NCBI GenBank assembly: GCA_964370315.1
Contig: CAYJIS010000036.1
Location: 1 to 20,731, forward strand
DNA: 20,731 bases
Reading direction: 5' to 3'
From: CAYJFX01 sp964370315
GTDB taxonomy: Bacteria; Spirochaetota; Spirochaetia; Treponematales; Treponemataceae
A program made the translations under genes and the position numbers. Below the pieces are notes generated by a model. That model ran no database searches, was not told the origin of the DNA, and saw only the letters and a list, made by a program, of their open reading frames with translations. This document shows positions 6,825 to 14,324 of this stretch, one piece after another. Positions within the stretch are counted from its first letter, which is position 1. The number at the start of each line of letters is the position of its first letter.

Positions 6825-7448
6825 TTATATTAAGTCTACTATTGCGCGACGGAAAAGTATTTCTTCTTGTCCTTGCCTATTTTTTAAACTAAACTCTTCG
6901 TCTGTTTTAAGTTCATCCACAAGCTTTGTAATCGTTTGTTCGCATTGTTTTTTTTCATAGCCCATATTTGCTAAAGCTAAAATAACATCTTCCCACGGTG
7001 AAGCTGTTGTAGATCTCGTAGATGCTGAAGAAGGGTTTCCATTATCTAAATGAAGCTTTCCCTTTAAGGCTAGCATCATCTTTTGTGCTGTTTTTTTACC
7101 AATACCAGAAATCGTTTCCAAACGTGCCATATCTTCAGTATTGAGTGTTTCAATAAGCTGAGGTGCACTAATTGATGAGAGTATTTTTATTGCAGCCTTT
7201 GGACCCACTCCATCTACTTTCATTAAATCCAAAAACACAGATCTTTCTATTTCACTTGAAAAACCAAACATTTTCATTGAATCATCTTTATGATATAGCC
7301 ATGTGTAAATTTTTGCTTCGCTACCAACATGTGGTAATGAATCTAAAGCTGTATCAGGAACCATAAGGTCCCATTCCGCCCCAGCAAGTTGCAAATATAC
7401 TGTTTGTGGCAATTTTGCAGTTATAATTCCTGTTAAACTATTAAACAT
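6825..7448 (-). CDS. ruvA: Holliday junction branch migration protein RuvA
   Basis: RuvA binds the four-way Holliday junction as a tetramer and loads the RuvB motor. The 207-residue length is typical. The N-terminal OB-fold begins MFNSLTGIITAK and contains VPDTAL and WLYHKDD. The central helix-hairpin-helix motifs appear as LMKVDGVGPKAAIKILS (first) and LETISGIGKKTAQKMML (second). A Ser/Thr-rich linker (SSASTRSTTAS) leads to the C-terminal RuvB-binding three-helix domain (WEDVILALANMGY). A -10/-35 promoter sits so close to the ATG that the transcript would be leaderless or nearly so, and there is no Shine-Dalgarno. It is the first gene of the ruvA-ruvB-queA unit and lies 47 bases after the autotransporter stop. 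Confidence 0.95.
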   Translation of the reverse strand: MFNSLTGIITAKLPQTVYLQLAGAEWDLMVPDTALDSLPHVGSEAKIYTWLYHKDDSMKMFGFSSEIERSVFLDLMKVDGVGPKAAIKILSSISAPQLIETLNTEDMARLETISGIGKKTAQKMMLALKGKLHLDNGNPSSASTRSTTASPWEDVILALANMGYEKKQCEQTITKLVDELKTDEEFSLKNRQGQEEILFRRAIVDLI

Positions 7449-7455
7449 TATATAT

Positions 7456-7484
7456 ACAGTATACCCTAAATCAAAAAAAAGTAC
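7456..7484 (-). promoter_or_regulatory. Sigma70-type promoter directly abutting ruvA
   Basis: On the minus strand TTGTAC (7479-7484) and TATACT (7456-7461) are separated by 17 bases, matching 4/6 and 5/6 of consensus. The -10 box ends only seven bases before the ruvA ATG (7448), so the expected start site is at or within a base or two of the start codon. Confidence 0.6.
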
Positions 7485-7495
7485 AACAGAAAAAA

Positions 7496-10400
7496 TTAGT
7501 ACGTATTAGTAATGGAAAAACTAAAGCCTAATCCACTTCTAGTAAAACTATTACCAGATAATTCTGCTCTAAGAATATTTGACTCTGATACCGGCTTTTC
7601 AAGTCCAACTGCGTAATGCATACTGTGCCCCAATTTCATTGAAGGTAATGTTATAGTATCTACTCGCACACTTCCTCCAAACTGAAAATTAAAACTTCCT
7701 TGAACTAAAGTGTATAACGTAATATCATTTGATAATTCACTTGATAGTAAAAATGTTGGCGTCACATTAACCGAATGCAATAAATCATTTTGTATCTCAT
7801 TTCCTAATGAAGTTCTATAGTCAAATGATTTTGAAAGAATATATGAACCTAAGGCACTTGTTGTTAAAGTAAATATATCGTTAATAGTAAACTCATAACC
7901 CACATTTGTTCCAAGGCCACCAGAAACAATTGGGAATGTATCTAAGCCATACATCGTGTTTACTCTAACATAATTTCCCATGGTACTGACAGAGGTGTTA
8001 ATAAATAAATTACCCATATCTATACTATTTGTTACACGTATATTTGCTCCGTTTTGAAACATACTCGTTTTTTCATAGCTTTGATAAGATCCTTCATATG
8101 AAACTGCTAGTGAAAAGCTTTCATGTAAGCTCATCTCAAAGTCATTTCCGTACAGTAATGAATCTACTTTGTAACCATCTGTTAGTGTAATATTTTCCAT
8201 GGATATATAGGGACTTACAAAAACCATAAAATTACTATCTGAGCGATTTTTATACAAATTAGTAGATATAGCATTACTTTGTGCTAAGGTGTTTCCCGTT
8301 AGCAAAGCAATTGTACTAGCATAAAGACTTGGATTATACCCTTTGTACGTTTCTAAGTCTTTAATAAATACTAATATATTTTCAGACTGCAGTTTAGAAT
8401 CGTCTAATTCGTAACGGTATAAGGGTGTATACGCTGCAACAGTTTGATCACTTAATGCAACTTCTATACTTCCATCGCTAACAAGTACTTCAGTTCTTTT
8501 TGCATCAACATCATCGAAAAGATGAATTGTATCAATTAAAAAAGCATATCCATTAGATACAAAGGATGCAGCAGTTGGTCTATCGGAAACGGCTTTATTT
8601 AAATCTACATCAAGGTCATATAACGCATCACTAAAAAGTTGTAAATTACCAAGTTGTGTTTCTCTGATTTGTCCATCGGCTGTGCTTATTTTTCCACCAA
8701 AAACGTTAAATGTTACGGTATCAGAAACACTCCCAAAACTTGTTACATCACCATTGCCATTTCCATCTCCATCTGTATCATAGTTAACCGTTGCAGAGCC
8801 AAATAATACAGTTCCGTTATATAGATTTACAGAATAATTATTATCATTTACTACACCAAGGCGTTTTATTTCATCATTAATTTCGATAACTCCATCGTTT
8901 ACAAAGCCTTGTGTATTATCTCTATTGATATGTAATATCCCTCCATACATTATACCGATAGCGTCATTAAAGACAATTCGACCCTCTGTTTCATCATTAA
9001 AACCTGCATAGAGATGCATTTCATCATCTGAACTTACAGCGGCACCTAAAGAATGCCCATTAGAAATATTACCAGAAATTAAGCTTACCCCATCAGTTGC
9101 AATAATATTAACACTCCCGGAACCAGTAATAGCAGCTGCATAATCAAAATCATTTGAAGATTTATGATAGTTGTTTAAAAATGATGAATTATATATATTT
9201 GTAGTACCATTCCCATCTACATGTCCAGCTGCAGTGTAATATGTCTTATCTGTATTGTACGTAGAAACATTATTTTGAAAAAGGCTATTATAAATTATAA
9301 CTGTTCCATTATTCATAATTGCAGAGCCTTCATTTGCTCTGTTTTCTTCAAAAATACTATTATAAATAGTGATATTTCCATTATTTCTAATTGCTCCGCC
9401 ATCACTAGCTCTATTGCCTAAAAAATCTATATCCTTAATTGTTGCAGTTGAAGGTCCTAAAATAAACAGAGCTCCACCTGCTATATTTGCAGTGTTTTCA
9501 GTAAAGGTACTCCCACTTAAGTCTAAGTCACTTTGAAGATATATTGCTCCACCTGACCCATTTGAAGAGTTTTGAACAAAATCAGAATTAACTATCTCTG
9601 TGTAAGATTTCACATTCTCAGGGGTGCTTGAATTTCGATACGGCCTTAAATACAGGGCTCCACCGTAAGAATTTGCAGTATTTTTTTCAAAGTAGGAATT
9701 AGCAATATACGCACTATTTTCGGACATTTGGCTAAAAGCTCCACCGAGGCCTGCATTGTTTTCTATAAAATGCGAATTAGTTAAAACTAAAGAGCCAACG
9801 CCGCCATTCATTAAAGCACCACCTCCACCAACATCAATTGCAGAGTTATACTCAAATAATGTGTCATCTATTATGAGATGCCCTGCAGGATGATAGATGG
9901 CTCCAGCAGAATAGGCCGAATTTCTTCTAAAAGTTGAACCTTTAATTATCGTTGGAAGGTCTGTATAATTGTAATCATAAAACGCGCCCGCAGTACCTGC
10001 ATTAAAACTATCTGGGTTCTCTACTCCATCCTTTAGGTCTGATGAGTTATTTTCAAATAGCGTATTAATAATAGTTGCATAGCCTGTACTATATACAGCA
10101 CCTCCGCCTCTACTTACGGTATTATTGATAAACTGAGAATTTTCGATGTACAAATGCCCGCTCGGAGTTTTAACAATTGCATGACCATTTTTATCAAAGA
10201 TTAGTTGATAATTTTCATCACGCAAAAATTCAACTCCATAAAAATACATAGCTCCACCATTATCTCTGTCATAATTACCGCTATCAGCATCAGAAATTAT
10301 CGAGTGATTTCGTATTGTACTACCAATTATATTGACGTTTCCGCCGTAAGCAGAATTTATTGCAGCAGAAGCACTGTTTGATGTATTCGCGTCAAATACT

Positions 10401-11287
10401 GAGTTATGTATATTTAAAGTTCCTCCAGTTGCATTTGTAATTGCCCCACCTAATCCATTTGCATCATTACCAATAAAGTTTGAATCATAAATACTTGTTA
10501 TGCCCTCATTATAAATAGCACCACCAGAACCCATTGCATTGTTAAAAAAGTCTGTTTCTCTAACGATAAGTGTTCCTTGATTGAATATAGTACCATATGC
10601 ATATGAAGAAGAATCATTTGACTCAGGTATGAGATAACTACTCTTATTATTTTCAAATAAGCTATTCGTTATTTCCATAATGCCAGTTTCAGCGTTATAT
10701 ATAGCACTACCATGTTGTGCTGCATTATCCCTAAAAATAGAATTGTTTATAAACGCACTTCCATAATTTCTAATCACACCGCCTCTACCAAGGCCAAGCT
10801 CATTGTTACCTGTTTTATCAATAGAGTTTTGTTCAAATAAAGAAGAATCTACATTTAATATACCAAAATTTGAAATAACACTGGTATTTTGCCCATTAGT
10901 GTTATTAGAAAAAATAGAGTTTTCTATATTCAATATGCCATCATTACTAAAAGCACTATCACGTATTGAAAAAATATTTTCAAATTGTATGTTTTGTAAA
11001 TTTAAAACTGCATTTTCTTCAATGTCAATAAAAGCACCTGTGCCTTCTAAAGAATAAGTGTTTTGAGGATTAGCAAGAGCATCAGTTATATTACCTATAA
11101 ACGTAATAGTGCCTTCATCAAAACTAATACCATATGATCCATAATCAAATGTTATATCATTTCTAATGTTTATTTGACGCTCACCACTACCATTTATCAA
11201 GGTAGTAATATCATCTGCGGTAGTCTGGGGGTGTAATAGGTATATCTGTATTGATGCAATCAAGCAAAAAATCGTAATGCGTTTCAT
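7496..11287 (-). CDS. Polymorphic-membrane-protein-like autotransporter adhesin
   Basis: This 1263-residue protein looks like a type V autotransporter. It has a signal peptide (MKRITIFCLIASIQIYLLHP). A long passenger (to about residue 750) is built of alternating GG[A/G]xxxN and FxxN motifs typical of chlamydial Pmp proteins, for example GGAIYN, GGAITN, GGALYL, GGAIRN with FENN, FINN, FEYN, FEEN. I count roughly fifteen pairs, which should form a right-handed beta-helix. A middle region follows, with a DTDGDGNGNGD Asp/Gly stretch. A C-terminal barrel of about 260 residues has alternating strands and ends in Tyr (GLGFSFSITNTY), as outer-membrane barrels do. The frame opens at GTG 11308, but ATG 11287 has AAGAGA seven bases upstream and begins the signal peptide directly. 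It follows the TraB-like gene and its terminator. A role in adhesion or surface variation is inferred from the family. Confidence 0.85.
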   Translation of the reverse strand: MKRITIFCLIASIQIYLLHPQTTADDITTLINGSGERQINIRNDITFDYGSYGISFDEGTITFIGNITDALANPQNTYSLEGTGAFIDIEENAVLNLQNIQFENIFSIRDSAFSNDGILNIENSIFSNNTNGQNTSVISNFGILNVDSSLFEQNSIDKTGNNELGLGRGGVIRNYGSAFINNSIFRDNAAQHGSAIYNAETGIMEITNSLFENNKSSYLIPESNDSSSYAYGTIFNQGTLIVRETDFFNNAMGSGGAIYNEGITSIYDSNFIGNDANGLGGAITNATGGTLNIHNSVFDANTSNSASAAINSAYGGNVNIIGSTIRNHSIISDADSGNYDRDNGGAMYFYGVEFLRDENYQLIFDKNGHAIVKTPSGHLYIENSQFINNTVSRGGGAVYSTGYATIINTLFENNSSDLKDGVENPDSFNAGTAGAFYDYNYTDLPTIIKGSTFRRNSAYSAGAIYHPAGHLIIDDTLFEYNSAIDVGGGGALMNGGVGSLVLTNSHFIENNAGLGGAFSQMSENSAYIANSYFEKNTANSYGGALYLRPYRNSSTPENVKSYTEIVNSDFVQNSSNGSGGAIYLQSDLDLSGSTFTENTANIAGGALFILGPSTATIKDIDFLGNRASDGGAIRNNGNITIYNSIFEENRANEGSAIMNNGTVIIYNSLFQNNVSTYNTDKTYYTAAGHVDGNGTTNIYNSSFLNNYHKSSNDFDYAAAITGSGSVNIIATDGVSLISGNISNGHSLGAAVSSDDEMHLYAGFNDETEGRIVFNDAIGIMYGGILHINRDNTQGFVNDGVIEINDEIKRLGVVNDNNYSVNLYNGTVLFGSATVNYDTDGDGNGNGDVTSFGSVSDTVTFNVFGGKISTADGQIRETQLGNLQLFSDALYDLDVDLNKAVSDRPTAASFVSNGYAFLIDTIHLFDDVDAKRTEVLVSDGSIEVALSDQTVAAYTPLYRYELDDSKLQSENILVFIKDLETYKGYNPSLYASTIALLTGNTLAQSNAISTNLYKNRSDSNFMVFVSPYISMENITLTDGYKVDSLLYGNDFEMSLHESFSLAVSYEGSYQSYEKTSMFQNGANIRVTNSIDMGNLFINTSVSTMGNYVRVNTMYGLDTFPIVSGGLGTNVGYEFTINDIFTLTTSALGSYILSKSFDYRTSLGNEIQNDLLHSVNVTPTFLLSSELSNDITLYTLVQGSFNFQFGGSVRVDTITLPSMKLGHSMHYAVGLEKPVSESNILRAELSGNSFTRSGLGFSFSITNTY

Positions 11288-11318
11288 TTTATGTTCTCTT
11301 ATATTCACTGAAAAAATT

Positions 11319-11353
11319 AAGATAGATGTAACAGTATACGAAACATCTATCTT
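11319..11353. terminator. Perfect 11-bp hairpin with T-runs on both sides (bidirectional terminator)
   Basis: AAGATAGATGT (11319-11329) and ACATCTATCTT (11343-11353) form a perfect 11 bp stem around a 13-base loop. On the minus strand a run of six T follows (complement of 11311-11316), which fits termination after the TraB-like gene. On the plus strand T continues through 11358. The loop contains a TATACT -10-like box on the minus strand. Confidence 0.75.
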
Positions 11354-11369
11354 TTTTTAGAAAGGATTA

Positions 11370-12293
11370 TTAATCCAAGAGAAAGTCAAAAACCGAGTTT
11401 TCACCTAGGAAATGCCCAGCTCCAGCGAAAATAAAAGTTTCGCCTCCCTCATTCAAATAACCTATAATTTTATTTGCCCAATCTTTATTTCGATCTTCCA
11501 ATAATAATTTTAGATATCGTTGCTCTAAGTCTGAACCGCCAATTGGCTCATTCATAATTTCAGCTAGAGCATCTTTATCATCATTAAGATATGCCCGATA
11601 CATATCGTTCAAACTTTTTGATGTATCGTTACTAATACTATCATCTAAAATATCCTTTACTATTTCAATTTGTTCTTCTAAGGTAAAATCAGCATAACTT
11701 AGAACATCCATTTGAGTTTTCAAACTATCAAGCCCTTCAACTTCAATGTCTGCATCAGTTGCAAATGCGTAAATATTTGAATCAAGCCCATATTCAGCAC
11801 TTAAATTGGTGTTACTCAATGCTAATTCTAATACTAAAGTCGAAATTACCCACGGTTCAAAAACAGATAACCCATCCAAAACTTCTTGGTCAAAATTATT
11901 TTCTAAAAACGCAACTTGTTCATCGGTAAAGTAATCGTATACATTTGAACCATAATCTATTCCTCTAAAAAGAACCTTTTGTAGTTCACTTTCGGCCTTA
12001 TTAAGATCTTTTGAAGAAAGTTCACCTACTACTCTATCTGAAACCGACAAGGCCCTAACGACAGAATTCGATAAAGGAAATAGTCTTTCATCCCCTAAGT
12101 GAATTGTCCCAAGAATATATACAACAGATGGCTCGCCATTTTTTGCAGTACCTTCAATTACCCAAAACATCCTTTCTGAAGTTTCATAAATTGCAAAATC
12201 ATTGCTCGCAACGTTAGTTGTTGCACAACCTACAAGAGTCAATGCAATACAGAGTACTAAAATGACTTTAAAAAATACACTTCTATTAATCAT
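11370..12293 (-). CDS. TraB/GumN-family lipoprotein
   Basis: The 307-residue protein has an N-terminal lipoprotein signal with lipobox LVGC (acylated Cys23), so it should be membrane-anchored outside the cytoplasm. The rest matches the TraB/PrgY/GumN family: the conserved GTIH (VYILGTIHLGDERLFPLS) early on, a conserved Glu in RVVGELSS, a GLDSLKTQMDVL segment in the position of the family's GLExxxxQ, and the C-terminal FAGAGHFLGENSVFDFLLD. Family members are proposed metalloprotease-like proteins; the physiological role here is unknown. The start is firm: AGGAG lies six bases before ATG 12293. The gene begins only about a dozen bases after the flgE terminator, so it must be read from a promoter at the end of flgE or by readthrough. 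Its own transcript ends at the hairpin at 11319-11353. Confidence 0.88.
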   Translation of the reverse strand: MINRSVFFKVILVLCIALTLVGCATTNVASNDFAIYETSERMFWVIEGTAKNGEPSVVYILGTIHLGDERLFPLSNSVVRALSVSDRVVGELSSKDLNKAESELQKVLFRGIDYGSNVYDYFTDEQVAFLENNFDQEVLDGLSVFEPWVISTLVLELALSNTNLSAEYGLDSNIYAFATDADIEVEGLDSLKTQMDVLSYADFTLEEQIEIVKDILDDSISNDTSKSLNDMYRAYLNDDKDALAEIMNEPIGGSDLEQRYLKLLLEDRNKDWANKIIGYLNEGGETFIFAGAGHFLGENSVFDFLLD

Positions 12294-12310
12294 ACACTTC
12301 TCCTAAAAAA

Positions 12311-12336
12311 AGCCTGCAACTTTAAAAGCTACAGGC
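12311..12336 (-). terminator. Rho-independent terminator after flgE
   Basis: On the minus strand AGCCTG pairs with CAGGCT, with a further CTTT/AAAG pairing inside, directly followed by seven T (complement of 12305-12311). This is a textbook intrinsic terminator 31 bases past the flgE stop. The T-run runs into the AGGAG Shine-Dalgarno of the TraB-like gene. Confidence 0.85.
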
Positions 12337-12350
12337 TCATATTAAAGCTA

Positions 12351-12384
12351 AGTGTATTTTACACTATTATCGCTTTAAACTCAA
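12351..12384 (-). promoter_or_regulatory. Candidate promoter with palindromic -10 region upstream of the flgE terminator
   Basis: On the minus strand TTGAGT (12379-12384, inside the end of flgE) and TAAAAT (12356-12361) are 17 bases apart. The -10 lies within a perfect inverted repeat, AGTGTA-TTT-TACACT (12351-12365), which could be an operator. Transcripts from here would pass through the hairpin at 12311-12336 before the TraB-like gene, so that hairpin may work as an attenuator. Confidence 0.4.
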
Positions 12385-13758
12385 TACGGTGTCTAGAAGT
12401 GTATCTGCGGTTTGAATAGTCTTTGCATTTGATTGAAAACCTCTTTGTGTTACAATCATATCTGTAAATTGTTCAGTTAAATCAACATTTGACATTTCTA
12501 AAGCACCTGCTAAGAATGTACCCTTTCCAGCAATTCCAGAAGTACTAACATTAGCGAGTCCCGAGTTATTTGATTGCATATATGTATTATTTCCTGCTTT
12601 TTCAAGACCACCTTGGTTAATAAAAGAAGCCAAAGCAACTTGCCCAATAGATCTATTTGTACCATTTGAATACACACCAGTAATAATACCGTTTTGATCA
12701 ATTTTAAAGGTATCTAGGTAGCCTAATGTATAACCATCTTGAAAAAAGGCTTTTGTTGTACTTTGTGATGCACTTTGAGTTATAGTGTTTTGTTGACTAC
12801 CAATTGTACCAACATTTAAGTTAAAAGTTTGTCTTAATAGAGCTCCAGCTCCATCAGGCGTTGAATCAGCAACATCAAAAGATACTTGAAGACCTATTTC
12901 ACCGGTTGGGTTTGATACGTTTCCAGCTGAATCAGTAACTGACAAAAGTGTTCCAGTATTATCAAACTCTACAGTAAATGTATTAGCAACTCCATCCGTT
13001 GTTCCTAATCCAACACGAGTTTGTGTTGCTAATGCAGCATCTGGGTCAACATTAACTGTTGCAGTCCATTGGTTTGCTGTTCCTACAACCTTTGTAAAAG
13101 AAACGTTTAAGTTATGTTCATTTCCAAAACTGTCGTACACATTAAACTCTGTTGCCCATGTACCATTTACAATATCAGCAGGAGTTGCCCCAGCTAAGAT
13201 TTCTGGAGTGTTTTTATTTAAGTTACAAGCAAAGTCAACGTTCGTTGTAGCTCTGGCAGGATCTTTTGCTCCAATTGGTATAATTAAATCTTCAGTGTTA
13301 CCTGCACTATTAATAATCATTTCACCATTTAGGTCTTCTGCCATCCAGCCTTGCACTCTAAGACCATCTGCAGGGTTAACAAGTGTTCCATCGCTATCCA
13401 ATCCAAAAGCTCCTGCTCTTGTATAAAATGTTTCTTCTCCATTCTTAAGAATGAAAAAGCCATTTCCTTGAATTGCAATATCAGTTCCCACTCCAGTTGA
13501 CTGAAGACTACCTTGTGTAAAGATAGTATCAATTGAAGCTACGGTCATACCGAGCCCAACTTCTTTTGGATTTACACCACCAACTTCAGTAGTTGGACTT
13601 GCAGCGCCAGAAAGTTGTTGTGAAATCATATCTTGGAAGTTAACTCTTCCTTTTTTAAATCCAGTAGTATTTACGTTAGATACGTTATTACCAATTACAT
13701 CTAATCGTGTTTGGTGGTTTTGCATTCCGGATACACCAGAATATAGTGACCTCATCAT
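12367..13758 (-). CDS. flgE: Flagellar hook protein FlgE
   Basis: FlgE polymerises into the flagellar hook, which in spirochaetes lies in the periplasm. The 463-residue protein has the N-terminal rod/hook signature (LYSGVSGMQNHQTRLDVIGNN), a central hook-domain region, and the C-terminal helix (MIVTQRGFQSNAKTIQTADTLLDTVLSL). Lys165, Cys178 and Asn179 are all present (GAKDPA and FACNL segments). In Treponema denticola the corresponding Lys165 and Cys178 form an inter-subunit lysinoalanine cross-link that stiffens the hook, so this protein very probably does the same. The start is the first of two consecutive ATGs, ten bases after AGGAG. It is the last gene of the flbB-fliK-flgD-flgE block and is followed by a strong terminator. 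Confidence 0.96.
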   Translation of the reverse strand: MMRSLYSGVSGMQNHQTRLDVIGNNVSNVNTTGFKKGRVNFQDMISQQLSGAASPTTEVGGVNPKEVGLGMTVASIDTIFTQGSLQSTGVGTDIAIQGNGFFILKNGEETFYTRAGAFGLDSDGTLVNPADGLRVQGWMAEDLNGEMIINSAGNTEDLIIPIGAKDPARATTNVDFACNLNKNTPEILAGATPADIVNGTWATEFNVYDSFGNEHNLNVSFTKVVGTANQWTATVNVDPDAALATQTRVGLGTTDGVANTFTVEFDNTGTLLSVTDSAGNVSNPTGEIGLQVSFDVADSTPDGAGALLRQTFNLNVGTIGSQQNTITQSASQSTTKAFFQDGYTLGYLDTFKIDQNGIITGVYSNGTNRSIGQVALASFINQGGLEKAGNNTYMQSNNSGLANVSTSGIAGKGTFLAGALEMSNVDLTEQFTDMIVTQRGFQSNAKTIQTADTLLDTVLSLKR

Positions 13759-13791
13759 ATATGTTTATCTCCTAATAATTACAATTATGTA

Positions 13792-13807
13792 TCGTTATAT
13801 GTAACGA
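13792..13807. other. Small hairpin between flgD and flgE
   Basis: TCGTTA-TATG-TAACGA forms a perfect 6 bp stem with a four-base loop in the 89-base flgD-flgE spacer, about 35 bases before the flgE start. There is no T-run, so it is not a terminator. It could stabilise or process the flgE mRNA. Confidence 0.4.
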
Positions 13808-13847
13808 CAATAAAATGATTTGAATTTTTACTTAGTAACTACATACA

Positions 13848-14291
13848 CTAGTTATTAGCATAAATTCTTTGCACTTGATCCATACTGTATGTACTTCCAT
13901 TTACAATTACCATTGGATGGTCTCCTCTAGTAGTTGCTTCAACAGTACCAGTTATAATATTATCGCCTACACTGATATCAACTGTTCTTCCTACAGTATT
14001 AATAGCTTCATTAGAATTAAGCATGTTTGCAAGTTGTGAAAAACCTGAACTCATGTTTGTCATTTGTTCCAATGAAGAAAATTGTGCCATCTGGGCTATA
14101 AACTCGGTATTTTCCATGGGTGCTGTTGGATCCTGGTTTGCCAGCTGGGCTATTAATAGCTTTAAAAAATCATCCTTGCCCAATTCCTGACTTGCAGTAC
14201 GTCCGTTTACCGCAAGAGACTTGTTGAAGCTGTCAATTTGTAATTGATTTCTTGCAACTTCACTTGAACTCATGTTGGTATTCAATTCCAT
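13848..14291 (-). CDS. flgD: Flagellar hook capping/assembly protein FlgD
   Basis: FlgD caps the growing hook and is needed for FlgE polymerisation. The 147-residue protein has the conserved N-terminal FlgD region: LGKDDFLKLLIAQLANQDPTAPMENTEFIAQMAQFSSLEQMTNM. It then has a short C-terminal segment (AINTVGRTVDISV, YSMDQVQRIYANN). The Ig-like/tudor C-terminal extension of enterobacterial FlgD (about 230 residues) is absent, as usual in spirochaetes. A strong AGGAGG lies seven bases before ATG 14291. It sits between fliK and flgE, the standard spirochaetal order. Confidence 0.95.
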   Translation of the reverse strand: MELNTNMSSSEVARNQLQIDSFNKSLAVNGRTASQELGKDDFLKLLIAQLANQDPTAPMENTEFIAQMAQFSSLEQMTNMSSGFSQLANMLNSNEAINTVGRTVDISVGDNIITGTVEATTRGDHPMVIVNGSTYSMDQVQRIYANN

Positions 14292-14324
14292 GAATATTCC
14301 TCCTAAAAACTTCCCATCAGGGAT

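Noticed and set aside
9000..10900. Regularly recurring short motifs that could suggest a CRISPR array or tandem DNA repeat
   Set aside because: The periodicity is at the protein level (GGAI/FxxN) with variable spacing and diverged DNA, inside one open frame.
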